From contig JAGTJM010000036.1 in assembly GCA_020747015.1 (NCBI GenBank), forward strand, positions 186,001-250,000: a DNA stretch of 64,000 nt. The letters are read 5' to 3'. The translations under genes and the position numbers were made by a program. Positions 12,601-22,892 of the stretch are shown here, one piece after another. Below the pieces are notes generated by a model. It was not told where the DNA came from, searched no databases, and was given only the letters and a program-made list of their open reading frames with translations. Numbering within the stretch: position 1 is the first letter of the stretch; each line of letters opens with the position of its first letter. The stretch comes from Pyrenochaeta sp. MPI-SDFR-AT-0127. Taxonomy: Eukaryota; Ascomycota; Dothideomycetes; Pleosporales; Cucurbitariaceae.

Positions 12601-13085
12601 CAGACGCGTACCGTGTTGATCCAAATGCCGATCTGTTCGAGGAGGGTCACGTCATTGGCGCAGCAATTTTCCGCAGTCCTGAAGCAAATCTTCAACTGAG
12701 ATGGGGAACATCTACCGATATCTGGTCTTTTGGTGCTACAGTAAGTTCCTTCGATCATCTACTGCGCTCTAACACCACCTCTTAGACTGATCAATATCTA
12801 ATGTCATCCCAGCTTATAAGTCTTATATGGGGTCAGGACTGGCATATATTTATACCTAAAGGTTACTCCGTGGATGATCCAGATTATCCTACACAGGTGC
12901 TGGTTAAGCAAGCGTCTATATTTGGTCCTTTCCCTCATGGTTATATCGAAATTACCGATGAAGAGAGACTGGGTATCATTGCGGTCATCGACAACTATAT
13001 CAACGAGAGTGGATTACGGAAGCCTTTCTCGATGGCTGAAGACCCGGAACTAACCTTAGAGGATAGAGACTTCATCTGCATATGA
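6647..13085 (+). CDS. Protein kinase-like gene with a transposon-filled intron and a C-terminal frame break
   Basis: Exons 6647-6741, 12189-12463, 12523-12740 and 12813-13085 join in phase to 286 residues. The glycine-rich start (CLRGRLGTYTI), the VIIK lysine strand, the catalytic loop VHTDVKPDN (HTD instead of HRD), and LGDCADAY in place of DFG identify a eukaryotic protein kinase fold. SPE in FRSPEANL and DIWSFG also fit. Phe and Gly of DFG are replaced by Cys and Ala, so activity may be weak or absent. Intron 1 (6742-12188) holds a complete nested hAT insertion; without it and one target duplication the intron would be about 50 nt with CTCAC upstream of the acceptor. The frame stops at 13083-13085, yet the next frame continues at 13086-13148 with a typical kinase end (RMDPRERPTAKQLLEDSWFG), so a small indel near 13080 has probably truncated the gene. 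An in-frame kinase-like stretch just upstream of the ATG hints at a further 5' exon. Confidence 0.66.
6750..6757. repeat. Target-site duplication of outer hAT, left copy
   Basis: The sequence ACCGTCAG directly precedes the left inverted repeat. The right copy at 12147-12154 reads TCCGTCAG, so 7 of 8 bases match. Eight-base duplications are the hallmark of hAT transposition. Confidence 0.8.
6930..8840 (-). pseudogene. Outer hAT transposase, C-terminal part (decayed)
   Basis: Minus-strand fragments are clearly hAT transposase. They include ISDNASSND followed by RCFSYILNL (8.1-8.4 kb, the central catalytic region, where a usual Gly-His is changed). The 7.42-7.82 kb block is rich in conserved helical residues. 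The C-terminal dimerisation motif is LDWWLDTARKEDYPRL...IDILSIPAISAKLERIFSRAR (7.0-7.2 kb). TAG and TAA codons interrupt the frame repeatedly, and the DNA is rich in TA dinucleotides, consistent with RIP-type C-to-T damage. The N-terminal part lies on the far side of the inner element at 11704-11957. Confidence 0.85.
8841..8848. repeat. Target-site duplication of inner hAT, left copy
   Basis: CTGAGCAG abuts the left inverted repeat of the inner element. The identical octamer follows the right end at 11696-11703, giving a perfect 8-bp duplication. Confidence 0.93.
8849..11695 (-). mobile_element. Inner hAT DNA transposon, apparently intact (2847 bp)
   Basis: The element has 21-bp perfect terminal inverted repeats starting CAGTGTGAGGAATGG. 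Subterminal repeats of a TGGAT/ATCCA motif occur at both ends, and a perfect 8-bp target duplication flanks it. It encodes one uninterrupted 790-residue transposase. The noncoding part at 11.45-11.58 kb holds degenerate 12-bp repeats around TGTGATATTG. Its base composition is far less TA-rich than the surrounding outer element, so it inserted after the outer copy had decayed. Autonomous mobility is plausible but not shown. Confidence 0.93.
8978..11350 (-). CDS. hAT family transposase of the inner element
   Basis: A 790-residue ATG-started frame. Order of domains: a Ser-rich N-terminus (1-60). A BED-like zinc finger follows at about 95-150, with SPIWKFG, CVRCHTSD and HIRQVHG giving a C-x2-C...H-x4-H pattern. 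The RNase H-like catalytic core has Asp in ISFDLWTSGN, Asp in FVLDNASSND, and RCAGHIINL just after it. A long helical insertion follows with SNDTRWNSVYD. The C-terminal hAT dimerisation region is PLEWWRTIGIKEYPHLAQMA...SIPAMSDEPERVFSRMG. All key motifs are present and no stop interrupts the frame, so the protein could be active. It catalyses cut-and-paste transposition in the nucleus. The frame fills most of the element and reads toward its left end. Confidence 0.95.
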   Translation of the reverse strand: MKKAQQAYSEQPSLPSSPTSSVKSSLDSVSDIASDISTEPTFESEWSTKARTADTPLIEGLKFKYHSVVWSQLPGFSIPISRRTARLNSPIWKFGVPIEHTETGARWWLCVRCHTSDPISRTCHAHYYKVDGGSTNVVEHIRQVHGKTWNKEREIIPFKRRGILVPAALDTNESREQEILNALALAFDETTFQKLLIRWIVYDNVSFRQVDSEPFRDLLAYLSPRAKDAIPTAKTVKDWIMKGYRIHKAKVKQELQDSVSKIHISFDLWTSGNCLSLNGIVAHFINAEFKNQTILLATPEQTDSHAGTDIAEQVISVIKDFGIQDRLGFFVLDNASSNDSAMKAIGEEFGFDPDERRLRCAGHIINLIARHLLFGFDKNLFEFEGSVPANLKEELNRWRRIGPVGKAHNLVVWIYASPQRRKRWHQAQLKYFKSIIDPTEWNTIKTRELHRSNDTRWNSVYDEIKILLKLRAPFEDFLLSERQRVVREKSKGRWIQDEDHSRNAILKDTLDSEDWEILTQYQKLLEPCWLATIDLEGRPGDGKSCGISKVQFDLEFIVEELTAAYERYKHASLATTEGQWHFVTQIKLALDKAEEYYAKLDDSPAYLAAAVLHPAYTWKVIESQWANNKSWITAGRKEVKSLWSSTYKQLPVLDAMSPAKKTTIHEPDTLETFHNRAKSLAKARSNNQKAAIPDEFERYSNQEPIELEFPLEWWRTIGIKEYPHLAQMAFDILSIPAMSDEPERVFSRMGLMITTRRNHLEQPTIQAAQCLHSWDKANIITIKETEIAPI
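11696..11703. repeat. Target-site duplication of inner hAT, right copy
   Basis: CTGAGCAG, identical to 8841-8848. Removing the inner element and one of the two copies restores the coding frame of the outer transposase across the junction, which confirms the boundaries. Confidence 0.93.
11704..11957 (-). pseudogene. Outer hAT transposase, N-terminal part
   Basis: A minus-strand frame starts at the ATG at 11957. It has a Ser-rich leader followed by KRSRKFRSDIWVHF, the beginning of a BED-type zinc finger, and reaches YKYCS at the inner insertion site. Read across to 8840 the finger continues (GRYTNSKSAWTHL) and then hits a TAA. The two halves are one gene, split by the inner hAT inside its zinc finger. 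Confidence 0.82.
12147..12154. repeat. Target-site duplication of outer hAT, right copy
   Basis: TCCGTCAG follows the right inverted repeat of the outer element and matches the left copy at 7 of 8 bases. Confidence 0.8.
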
Positions 13086-13148
13086 GGATGGACCCAAGAG
13101 AAAGGCCCACGGCCAAACAGCTATTGGAAGATTCTTGGTTTGGCTGAA

Positions 13149-14224
13149 CGCACGCACACGAGATTTTGGAGCGTTAGACTCGGCCATCCTGACACAGGAC
13201 GGAAATGCTGGGTCGATACCTAAGATTCCCCAGCAGATTGGGCAAAGTAGAATACTCTGGTACGCTGGACTTGAAGTGTCTACCATAGCGGAATGTGGTC
13301 ATAAGTACGCTTGAGAGAAAGCAGTACGTAGCATGGAGCAAATATTACATCGCTCTCTGCATGGATTACTGTAGGCAAGCAAGGCAATCCAACACAAACT
13401 GCCAAAACATTTGTAGGACCAAAAGAATGTAGAATTAAGAGCCAGCTACCCCGGTAGACAAGTCGGTTGCAGGTCACGAAATAACATGTTTCAGACGGGA
13501 GACAGTAATTTAGTTGACTAGTTGATGTATGGTCCCACCTTGTACACACGATCTTCTACGCACAAACGTGAGATCATTGGGTTCCATATCATTTCTATCA
13601 CGATGTAATTCTCTAACAGAGCAATCATTAGATAGTAATGCATAACGCTCGTCATGACAGAAGACTAATATTGCGGCTCAGCATCTTGAACGTTACTAGA
13701 AGCGGCATGACACGGCATGACACAATGTAGGAGTGAGTAAAAGCAGTTCTAACAGCGCGGACACACGCTAGAACTATCAGTCATTCGCGTTGTTCCGGAG
13801 CAAACAGTACTACATATATATTTGTAATATCCGCATATTCCAATTAGAGTTTGCCTCATAATTTTTCGCGTGCCAAAGTACAATTGTGAGTGAAAGGCGG
13901 CGTCTTGGCACGTGCCGTCTGCCTAACAATTTCGGCGTGCAACCTTTTAGGACTTTATCAAGTGTACGTACGACATGTAAACAATACATATAGTCAATTG
14001 AGTGCTGCTACTTCAGTAGGCTGTCCAGGGATGCATTGAAAAATCATGATGACGTCAGACCATTCTCATTCTCATCAAATTGATACTGATATTCTGCGGC
14101 ATTGCCAAAAACTACATAGCTCGAGATATAAAGCCAAAGAGTATCGATCAACGAACAAAGTGTGTATAGAAGCCAGGAACGTGCTAAGCAATTATATCCT
14201 TATCCGCGTCAAAGGTCTAGAGTC
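13149..14224. other. Intergenic, nothing recognised
   Basis: There are no protein-like frames, repeats or RNA genes. The last 200 bases serve as the upstream region of the OBAP-like gene. Confidence 0.45.
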
Positions 14225-15017
14225 ATGGATGCCCTTCCAGTCACGAATAAGACGGCGGGTGAACCAGAGAGCACCCAAAATAAGGTCCTCGAGACTGGTG
14301 CTAGTGTGTCACAGGTATGTGATGTGAGCTTGTCTATTGTTTCGCTCCTGCTAATGCCACGGCAGAACTTCGACCCTGTTAAGAGGATTTGTGCCCACCT
14401 GAATGCGTTCCATGCATACGCCCATGATCCAAAGCGAGATGCTGTTGAGTCGAACCATTACTGTGGCCATTTAAACGACGATGTAAGGCAGTGCATACTC
14501 TATGATTCTCCGAACCCAGGGGCACGTATCATCGGTATCGGTAGGTTATCTCTGCAGCTGATGCTTGCAACTCCAGACGCTGACAGGCGCAGAATACATG
14601 GTGTCTCCCAAGCTGTACAACACGCTCGATGCCGAGGAGCAGAAACTGTGGCACTCACACGTCTTCGAGGTGAAGTCTGGAATGCTCATCATGCCAAAGC
14701 CTGCTGGTATTCCAGACGCGGCGTGGGAGGTCGCTGAGAACAAGGAGATGGAAGAAGTTGTCCATCTCTACGGCAAGATTTATCACCTCTGGCAGACAGA
14801 TCGAGGTGACAAGTTGCCACTGGGACCACCGCAGTTGATGACGAGCTATACGGCTGCCGACCAGATGCCCAACTTTGAGAGGACGATTGAGGAGCGCGAC
14901 AAGCGATTTGGAAGCGACTTTAGGCGCAAGAAGCAGGTTCGAGAGTATATTGAGGAGCCCAAGGTTCATGAAAATGCCGATGCGACGTGGGCGAAAGGGG
15001 GCCATGGACATGTCTGA
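14225..15017 (+). CDS. DUF1264 / OBAP (oil body-associated protein)-like protein
   Basis: Three exons (14225-14314, 14366-14540, 14593-15017) give 229 residues. The body is a full OBAP/DUF1264 domain: FDPVKRICAHLNAFHAYAHDP, then HYCGHLNDDVRQCILYDS, GIEYMVSPKLYNTL, and LWHSHVFEVKSGMLIMP with conserved histidines. LYGKIYHLWQTDRGD follows and PLGPPQLM comes near the end. I placed the last acceptor at 14592 because it gives the family signature GIEYMVS; an alternative at 14585 would give GIGAEYMVS, also in frame. Plant relatives associate with oil bodies; the role in fungi is not established. No signal peptide or membrane helix is seen, so it is probably cytosolic or lipid-droplet associated. Confidence 0.87.
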
Positions 15018-15206
15018 GTAAACCGAGCGGCCGTGAGGACGTAGCTACATTAGTATAATGACTAGATACTTTCAAGACGGCAGCGTGCTTAGTCGGATAG
15101 GGCAGGCACGCTCTAAGAACGGCAATCCTTGAGGAATGTGCAAGTCCCCGTAACTGTTTCTGGCCGTGCACCACAAGTCGGTTTCCATCCTGCTTCAGTA
15201 TTCAAC

Positions 15207-15919
15207 TCATGAGTTTTTGTTATCCTGCACCACCTCGATGCCCACCATTGGCTCCGGGTTTGCACGACCCATGAGTTTGCCTAGTATATTTTCATCCTTT
15301 CTGCCTGTTTCGTCCTCCCTGTCGCTCTCGCTCTCCGAGCTCTCGTCTGCACTTGGGTCCTTCACCTCGAGTACGCCTAGTCCCAGGTCCTGATCTTCAA
15401 TTAGCATAGGTGTTTTTCTGCTGATGGAGCAACACACACCATCTCTATATATGACTCTCCATCTTCTGTCGCTTCTGCATCTAAGCTTTTCAGTGTGCCA
15501 GCCTTCTTTTGTGCCAGTAGCTCGTCGTTTGCTGCCTTTAACTGAGGCAAGAAATCTTTTAGGAAATCTCGTATGTCTGGGCCTAGCTCCTCCTTATTCA
15601 GCTTCATGGTCGGCTTCTTTCCTCTGTTGGCTCGCAGATTTACAACGCCATCCTGCCCTTTGTGCTCCTCAAGCTCCATCTCTGTATTGTCGCCGTCGCT
15701 TTCGTCGTCGTCTGAACTATCGTCGCTCGGCTCTTCGCTCGATTCCGACAACTCACTCCCTGAGTCAGAGTCAACATCGCTCGCATCTGTCGATTGTTCG
15801 CCGAGACTTGTGGACACGAGGGCTGACTCGTCGGAGATGGAGGGCTCAGAGCTGTCATCGCCAGAGAACCGGACGCGCTTGCGGCGATGCGCCAACGCTT
15901 CGTGCGCGTGCGACGACAT
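15207..15919 (-). CDS. Acidic NOPCHAP1-like (DUF4598) protein
   Basis: Two exons on the minus strand (15919-15440 and 15389-15207) encode 220 residues. The N-terminus has a basic patch (HRRKRVRFSGDD), then a long Ser/Asp/Glu tract (about residues 35-95). The core follows with KKPTMKLNKEELG and RDFLKDFLPQLKAAN, and after the intron MDLGLGVLEVKD and another acidic run. The core and tail match my memory of the DUF4598 family, which includes human NOPCHAP1, a chaperone linking NOP58 to the R2TP complex in box C/D snoRNP assembly. That function is inferred from the family only. The ATG at 15919 starts right before the recognisable N-terminus; an upstream extension of the frame to 16249 looks non-coding. 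The gene converges on the OBAP-like gene. Confidence 0.68.
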
Positions 15920-16249
15920 ATTCAGGTTCAGCGTAGAATCCTGGGTCCGAAGCAGAGTAGTACGGGTGTCTCGAGGCCTTGCGTGGGCCCTGGGTTGTCT
16001 CGTGGGAGAGTGACGGAAAAAAGTTGGGGACCGTCTCAAAATTTGGGGATACGGGCCGCAGAAGGACCCCACTCTACCGAACTTGGGATGGAACCGCGCT
16101 ACGACGTCACACCTGAACAAGCCCTCCAGCACATAGTGTGAATACTGCCCCCAGGCCAACTGAATATGCGTGGACAATCGATGCCCAAGAAACCCCAAGA
16201 CGTTTGACAGCCATGATGCCCGGCCAGCAGCCATCATCGTCACCGCCAA

Positions 16250-17095
16250 GAGGCATATTGCGGTAAGCGGTTGGTCTGCGAGCCTCAGGCGGGAGCGTCT
16301 CGTTGGTGTCAGCAGGGGTCGTGAAACGGCGTCGTGAAACCGCAGCGACGGGCGGCTGCAGCTGTGCGCCGCTGCTGACTTGCATCTCAGCCTTTAAAAG
16401 TCCAGGCTGGCCGCTTCAAGCGAGACTTCACCTCTTCTCCGGCGTGCTGTCAATCTTTTCTCCTCGCCTCGCTTGAGCTGTCCATTGTTCTTCAGAGAAG
16501 TTGCCGTGCCCTGCCCCGCTTCCTAACGTGCGGTGTAACAAAGTGTGACCTGGTCGCTGGCTGTGTCTACGAATCCTCGACGTCTCGATATCAGGAGATC
16601 TAGGTATGGGCTGATTTTCTAGACATTCTCACGTCTTTCCCTGTCTTCAGCTCGGTTCTTTCATTTCCTTATCTGGTCTCCTCCACTTTGCAGCTCAGCC
16701 TGGTCCTCGTTTCCCTCCCCGGCCCTCTACCAGTTCTCCACATTACGGATTCCTGCAAGCACCAGTATGCATCTCACAGTTCCTCACGTGTTCCTTCATT
16801 CAGCTTCGTTTTGTGTTATGTCGACAACCTACGCTATCCGCCCCTGCGCCCCTCTTCACAAACCACGGACCAACCTTCACCGTCACCATCTGCTGCCAGT
16901 CAAACGACGCTCAAATAACTTCGTTTGCTATTATGAAGATACACAATAGCGCATGGACACTTGAGAAGTCTTGCTGCCGTGATATACTTGACTTCTTCCA
17001 CTTTCATTTCCGTCCGTCTTCGCTCCTGTGACATATCCTCGAGCACTTCTCTACTTCCTTTTTCGTCCATTCCCATTTTTTGTGAACTCTGTCAC
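16250..17095. other. Divergent promoter and long leader of the eIF4E gene
   Basis: The sequence is pyrimidine-rich on the plus strand, as in long fungal 5' leaders, and contains a TTTAAAAG motif near 16392. Short open frames within it look incidental. No separate gene is supported. Confidence 0.45.
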
Positions 17096-18315
17096 ATGAC
17101 TGAGTCTGTTCGTCTTTTGAACATGCTTAGGACTTCTGCTGCTCAGAACGCTAACCATGACAAGTCCATCGACCACGGTTATCCAACTTGCGCGGAAAAC
17201 GACCCCAAGGTTGAAGCTCCACCTTCCCCTACCAAGGCTATCCCAGTATCTCTCCTCGAAGGCCTCGTTTTCGCTACCCAACACGGTGTCTCTCGCCCTA
17301 CCGAGCCCCTGAGTATCGACTTCAAGGTCAGTCTCAGCCACGTTCTACGTTCTCTCAACGCCATCCTTCCCTGCGACGCCTCCGTCATCGCCCCCAATCC
17401 CCAGTTCAAGGGCACAGCATTCGACCTCGCGAACGACCTCGCCGTTGAGAATTGCAAACGCATCTTCACTGTTCGCTCTAACGCTGACCATCTCAAGACC
17501 ATCGCCAATAATCTCGGTGTCTCTATAATCTCCCCTACGATGGCAGGTCGCTTCCCGGTGCTCAGCACCTCCAACCTACCCCGCGCAACTCCAGAAGAGC
17601 AGTCCGCCACCGCATCACCTGCCCGCGGTACTGCCATGCTCAACTCCATCTTCAAATCCGTTCGCGTACCTGAATTCCGCTTCAAATGGATGTTCTGGGC
17701 AGAGAAAGGCCAGCAGTCCACGCCCAAGGACAAGACCGCCAACTCTGAAGAATATGCCTCGCGTCCAAAACCACTAGGCGAGCAAATTATCAGCGTCAAA
17801 GAGTTCTACCAACACTTCAACAATATCCCTGTTGAGAACTTGAAGCTGAGAGACAGCATACATCTGTTCCATCTGGGTGTAAAGCCAGTCTGGGAGGATC
17901 CGAGGAATGCGCGAGGTGGTGCTTGGTACTTCAAGATCAGCAAAGACGTTGCGAGCCAGTTTTGGCATGAGATGTGTTTGCTTGCAGTGGGAGATATCCT
18001 CCAGTCTGCTATCGAGACAAAGCGAGATGGTAAGCTTTTCTCTTCCTTCACCATTTCCACACGCTCGCTTCTCTGGAATTCATGACTGATTAGTTGACAG
18101 CGTTCAACGACGACATTTGCGGCATCTCATACAGCGTGCGCTGGAACGCTGTCCAGATTGCCGTCTGGAATCGCGACGCGGAGAACGAGGCTGGCCGCGA
18201 AAAGCTGCTAGCTATCATCCTCGAAAAGCTATCTCCAGAGCTGCAGCCGAAGAAGGAAGACAGCTACTGGTACAAGGCGCACAAGGAGCACAAAGGATTT
18301 ATTGAGTCGCAGTAA
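17096..18315 (+). CDS. eIF4E family cap-binding translation factor
   Basis: Two exons (17096-18029, 18101-18315) give 382 residues. The N-terminal 200 residues are low-complexity, rich in Ser, Thr and Pro. The eIF4E fold starts near FRFKWMFWAEK (about residue 197) and includes FYQHFNNIPVENL, then LFHLGVKPVWEDPRNARGGAWYF. There the Trp-Glu pair of PVWED corresponds to the cap-stacking Trp and the m7G-contacting Glu. After the intron, DICGISYSVRWNAVQIAVWNRD completes the second cap-contact region. The long N-terminal extension makes it resemble the larger fungal eIF4E-like paralogues rather than the short canonical factor. It would bind mRNA caps in the cytoplasm. The frame is open further upstream to 16961, so the start at 17096 is a choice; 17123 is another candidate. 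Confidence 0.88.
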
Positions 18316-18784
18316 GCCTAGTGCTAAGAGTCATTACTGGGGATCGGGTTTGGGTTGGTCGTTCTGAATGGCAGCGAAAGATAGTAGTTCGTGGAAGATA
18401 ATCACATAGGATAGGCATTGGGCCACGGTATCTGCATTATAGCGTTCGAATTTATGGAATACAGGCATTCTAATCCCTGTTCGATTTTACTTTGTGATGT
18501 GCTCTCTGCTTCCAGGCCTCCCAGAAACAGCATGAAATTACAGAAAACTGGGCTTGAACCACATGATGAACTATACTCTCACCTTCTGAGCTATGGCATA
18601 GCAAGTCGAGTGCTTCCTGGCTACTTACAAACCCTCTAATACCAAGGTGGTGGAGTGCTAAAGTCACCAATCACGCCCAAGAATCGCCGCAGAAGCACGG
18701 ACCACATCGATCCATGACAGCTTCTCACATTTCCTCACCTCACAACCTCCAATTCATCGCCCCATCTCCCCCACATCCGTAGCC
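18316..18784. other. Short intergenic region
   Basis: It contains the 3' end of the eIF4E transcript and the promoter of the prohibitin gene. Nothing else is seen. Confidence 0.5.
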
Positions 18785-19736
18785 ATGGCCGCCATACCCA
18801 CCTCCCTCTTCCGCTGGGTCGTCCCCGCCGCCATCGGTGCCTCGGTCGTGCAATCCTCCATCTACGACGTCAAAGGCGGAACCCGCGCCGTCATCTTCGA
18901 CAGGCTCTCCGGAGTCAAGGAATCGGTTGTCAATGAGGGCACGCACTTTTTGGTGCCGTGGCTGCAGAGGGCGATTGTGTTTGATGTGCGCACAAGGCCG
19001 AGGAACATTAGCACCACCACGGGCAGCAAGGATTTGCAAATGGTCACCCTCACACTGAGGGTGTTGCACCGGCCGGAGGTTCAGCAGCTACCGAAGATTT
19101 ATCAGGTACGTGTACATTGGTAACATTGGTTTTTGAGGGTATTTCCTCGTTTTGGAAGCTTTGGGCATTGCTGGGGCGGATATGAAGGCATTGCCAGTGG
19201 CTAATTTTGACTAGAATCTCGGCCTCGACTACGACGAGCGTGTTCTCCCCTCCATCGGCAATGAAGTCCTGAAAGCCATCGTGGCCCAATTTGATGCCGC
19301 AGAACTAATTACCCAGCGTGAAGCCGTCAGCAACCGCATCCGCACCGACCTACTCAAGCGCGCTAATGAATTCAACATCGCCCTCGAAGACGTCTCAATT
19401 ACACACATGACTTTTGGCAAGGAATTCACCAAGGCCGTCGAGGAGAAGCAGATTGCCCAGCAAGAAGCTGAGCGTGCAAGGTTCATTGTTGAGAAGGCAG
19501 AGCAGGAGCGCCAGGCAAATGTCATTCGTGCGGAGGGAGAGGCCGAGGCTGCAGACACGATTTCCAAAGCGGTCGCGAAGAGTGGTGATGGACTTGTGTT
19601 GATCAGACGAATTGAAACGCAAAAGGACATTGCGCAGATGCTATCAAGGAATCCAAACATCAGCTACCTGCCCGGTGGTTCAGGGGGCGAAGGCGGCAAG
19701 AGCGGAGGCAACTTCTTGCTAGGCTTGAGGAGTTAG
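18785..19736 (+). CDS. PHB1: Prohibitin 1 (mitochondrial inner membrane)
   Basis: Two exons (18785-19105, 19215-19736) encode 280 residues, the usual prohibitin length. An N-terminal hydrophobic anchor (WVVPAAIGASVVQSS) is followed by the SPFH/PHB domain. It contains GGTRAVIFDRLSGV, EGTHFLVPWLQ, FDVRTRPRNI, DLQMVTLTLRVLHRP and, after the intron, LGLDYDERVLPSIGNEVLKA and VAQFDAAELITQRE. A coiled coil (about residues 175-225, rich in EKQIAQQEAERAR) and a Gly-rich tail end the protein. It assembles with prohibitin 2 into ring complexes of the inner mitochondrial membrane that regulate the m-AAA protease and cristae. The family match is unambiguous; PHB1 rather than PHB2 is inferred from length and the N-terminus. 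Confidence 0.95.
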
Positions 19737-22700
19737 AAGATTGAGGCTTTGGGAAAGCTCAAGAAGAAGAGGGAAAGAATGAAGATGATTGGAGGCATGT
19801 GATGGAACACTGGGGAAAACGCATCAATCAGCGACCACCGGCGCATGATACTGTAACAATATACTAACTGTAGGCTCCTTGACGCTTCTTTGTATCCGTA
19901 GGGAAATAGTCTCCTCTTATTGTTCACTTTGACTTTTCGTGATACGCTTGAAACTCTTTCGTGTTCAGTCTTGCAATTTTGAAGCCAAGCGACTACAAGT
20001 ACAACGTTCCACCCGTTCTCGGATTGTTGAGTCTTAAGACCATCTTCGACGCACTACACAGTTTTCCAGCCATCGTATCGTGTAAAATTGTGTCTTGCTT
20101 TTGTCTCTAGCTTTCCACAAATACCTTGCCATAGTGATGAGGCTCTAGGTCCTGTCACTAAATGCGTTTACAGATATTTACCTTCCTATCGCTATCTCTT
20201 GCATGGGAAGTCGCTGACCGGGGGAGAAGAAAACCGAGTATTACTACTGTAGGATTCTGATGTGATTCAATTTATATCTTGGACCAGCAAAGCAGTGCAC
20301 GCTGTAACTCAAGCTGGGAATGTGGCTGCGAATATAATGTTATGCAAAGCTTCATTCCACTAGGGTGAGTTGAACTCGGAACAATGTATTCTTGTTCGTG
20401 GAGGGATTTTTAATTTTAAAGCTATTAGGTAGACATCAGTCAAAGTACAGTGTTGTTTGTAAAGTTGGATTCTTTTCTGGAACTTGTGTTTACCACGATG
20501 AGAGAGATGGCTGACAAATGTCGAGTACATGTGCTAGGTATACAAGAGGATGGCTATGCTGGATTTATGGGAAAAATATAGTCTCTTGAAGCGATCGGTG
20601 TGATACTTCTATCATCGATGTAGCACTCGGAACATTATATATATTCAGCTATTGCTATGCCAACGGTATGTGGGTACCTCCGCATTGGTAGATGGGAGAG
20701 TCATAGATAGCGATGTCCCTGCTTGACTAAAGGTAAAATGACACCTTGAAAGAAGATGGGGAGAAGATTAAAGAAGTGAAGTACTTCACAATTTTAGCTG
20801 GAATAAATGTGGGAACGAGGGTCAAACCATACAACGAAAATGAGTCCAGCAAGTGGTGCTGCAGTAATCCACCCTGATTTCGGACTTTCCATTACTTTCT
20901 ATCTTCCTCTGGTTTATGTTACTTTGTGCAATATTCAGTCCTTATAGTCCTAATGTGATCGTAATTCAAGTTGTGCGGTATGATTGAAGATGATGCTTGA
21001 AATAAAGGACCGGCTAGTGCACAGTATTCTACTTGTATGCTTAATGATTGTGCTGCACTGGAGTTAGGAGTGGTCAACATAGATAGGTTCATAGTAGAGA
21101 TTTCTGAGAGATTTCTGAGAGCTGGATTGTATTTATTGAAGCATCATCTTGGCTGAGGGCATGATTATTTCGATGCATTTTCTTGAAAAAGGGTTTCGTC
21201 GAGTACTTTGTAGTAAGGACAAAAGATGCCAGAAAGTCTTGAAAACTGTCATGCTAGTGATACAGGGAAGATTGCAACAGGGAATCTGAAGTATAATATA
21301 CTTGGTACATGACATGTACACTATACTTTCTGACAGACGCACGAGAGATACAGTTTTTGAGTGACAGGTTAGTAACGCCGTGAAGATGATCGAATTGCAA
21401 CGACATGTCGCAGTGGAGCAGTCTTAAATCCTGGAACAGATCATGGGATGCAAAACATGCATATTGCAAAGACGACTTCTCTCTAGTCGCCCATGGGAGG
21501 CTCTTTGAACAACACGCCATTGTGACAAATGCCTCAGCGACACAACCCAGCCTTTCTAGAAACCTCGACGACCTCGGTGCCTCAGACTATGTTTGATCCT
21601 TCCCTCACCTCAGGCCCTTAAGGTTTCGGTGACAAAGGCAGCCGATGCGGATTCGAAACGGGATTACCTGCCAAGTGTCATGCAACCCAGCATTGCTTGG
21701 TAGGAAACAAGCCTTCGGAGAGTTTGTTTTGCATATCCGCGTTCGCAGACGTGTTTGCATCTGGTAAGGGAGCATGGCTATTGTCAAGGCAGTCGAAAAC
21801 CTGGTCACGGCAGTTATTTTTGGACTTGATCTCGGAAAGAAACTGTCAAAGAATCGGAGTGGAAGCGTATCCGCGCCACAATCCGGTGTTGAAGTTTGTT
21901 GTGGTTCAAGGGTGGGTGGGCGTGCATGAAACTTCTCATTTAGGGCGACATCGCGAATCTGCGCTTGATTTTCCGATGCGATCTAGGGGAGAAGGGTGCG
22001 TAGAGTGTGTGTCAAGACGGGAGGTTATCTCAGAAGTGGAGATGGAGATGAGCCCGGTGCTGTGAGTTGCATAGTGTGGGCCTGGAGCGTCTTTGATCCT
22101 CAGGTTTGAAGATGAACCCCACCATACTTCACCATCGCCCACTTGAGCAACACAAACGCTGTGACGTTACACATTCCACCTTTGCAAATCATCTTTGACA
22201 GATACAGAGATGGAAATGGCCAGTTCAGGCTAGGCTGAGCGCTAGGCGGATGTGGGGGTGTGATTGCACGATTCGCGTTCCATGTGTTGTTTCGGTTGTG
22301 CTGAGGCAGCAACACGGTGGAGACGCCTTGTCGCATCCTGGTAGCAGATCCATGGCTGCCGCAGGGCCTCAGAACATCTTCACAATCGTTTCTGAACGTC
22401 GCTGCATGAACAAATGGCCGGATTGGGGAAGACAAAGGCTTCAACTCAAGGCAGCGACAAAACCATGGCGGTCAGCGACGGAAACACGGCAGAGAGGGAG
22501 CCATGTGCCTATGAGGGCCTCGTGCAAAGAGGGAATGGGGACTGCGCCACATTGCTGAATGAGGTGTGACCGGGTCCCTCTGCGCGGCGGAACATGTCGA
22601 TAGGAGGAGAGGCGGGCGTTGAGTCGCAAGGCTCCACGCCAGGCAGCGATGGGCGATGTGCGCAGTGGCTGAGCGCGAGGATGCCCCGGCCGCCAGCCAA

Positions 22701-22892
22701 TCAGACGCGGTGTGGCCTGTGAATGTGGCTTGACACCTTCTATCTCACCATGGGTATGCTCACCGCCAGGCGCTCCCAGCCTTACTCCGCCCGAAAGGGA
22801 TCAGGTATATACATGATGGTTGTTCACTCTAGGGGGCGAGCAGAGCTGCATACGTTTTCCCTTACGTCCTCAGACCCGCCAGCCTCGTCAAC
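19737..22892. other. 3.1-kb intergenic region, no gene recognised
   Basis: The first 1.6 kb is AT-rich and without long frames. From 21.4 kb GC content rises and several short frames overlap on both strands, but none shows a domain or consistent splice structure. The last part is probably the promoter and leader of the C2H2 locus. A direct repeat of GAGATTTCTGA occurs at about 21.10 kb. Confidence 0.4.

Noticed and set aside
14555..15011. Long minus-strand frames opposite the OBAP-like gene
   Set aside because: They are shadows of the plus-strand coding sequence and show no domain or splice structure of their own.
15424..16141. Plus-strand Ser-rich frames at 15.4-16.1 kb
   Set aside because: They mirror the acidic Asp/Glu/Ser repeats of the minus-strand NOPCHAP1-like gene and are composition artefacts.
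21640..21690. GATTCGAAAC motif resembling a tRNA T-loop
   Set aside because: The closing G-C pair of the T-stem is missing and no cloverleaf can be drawn on either strand.
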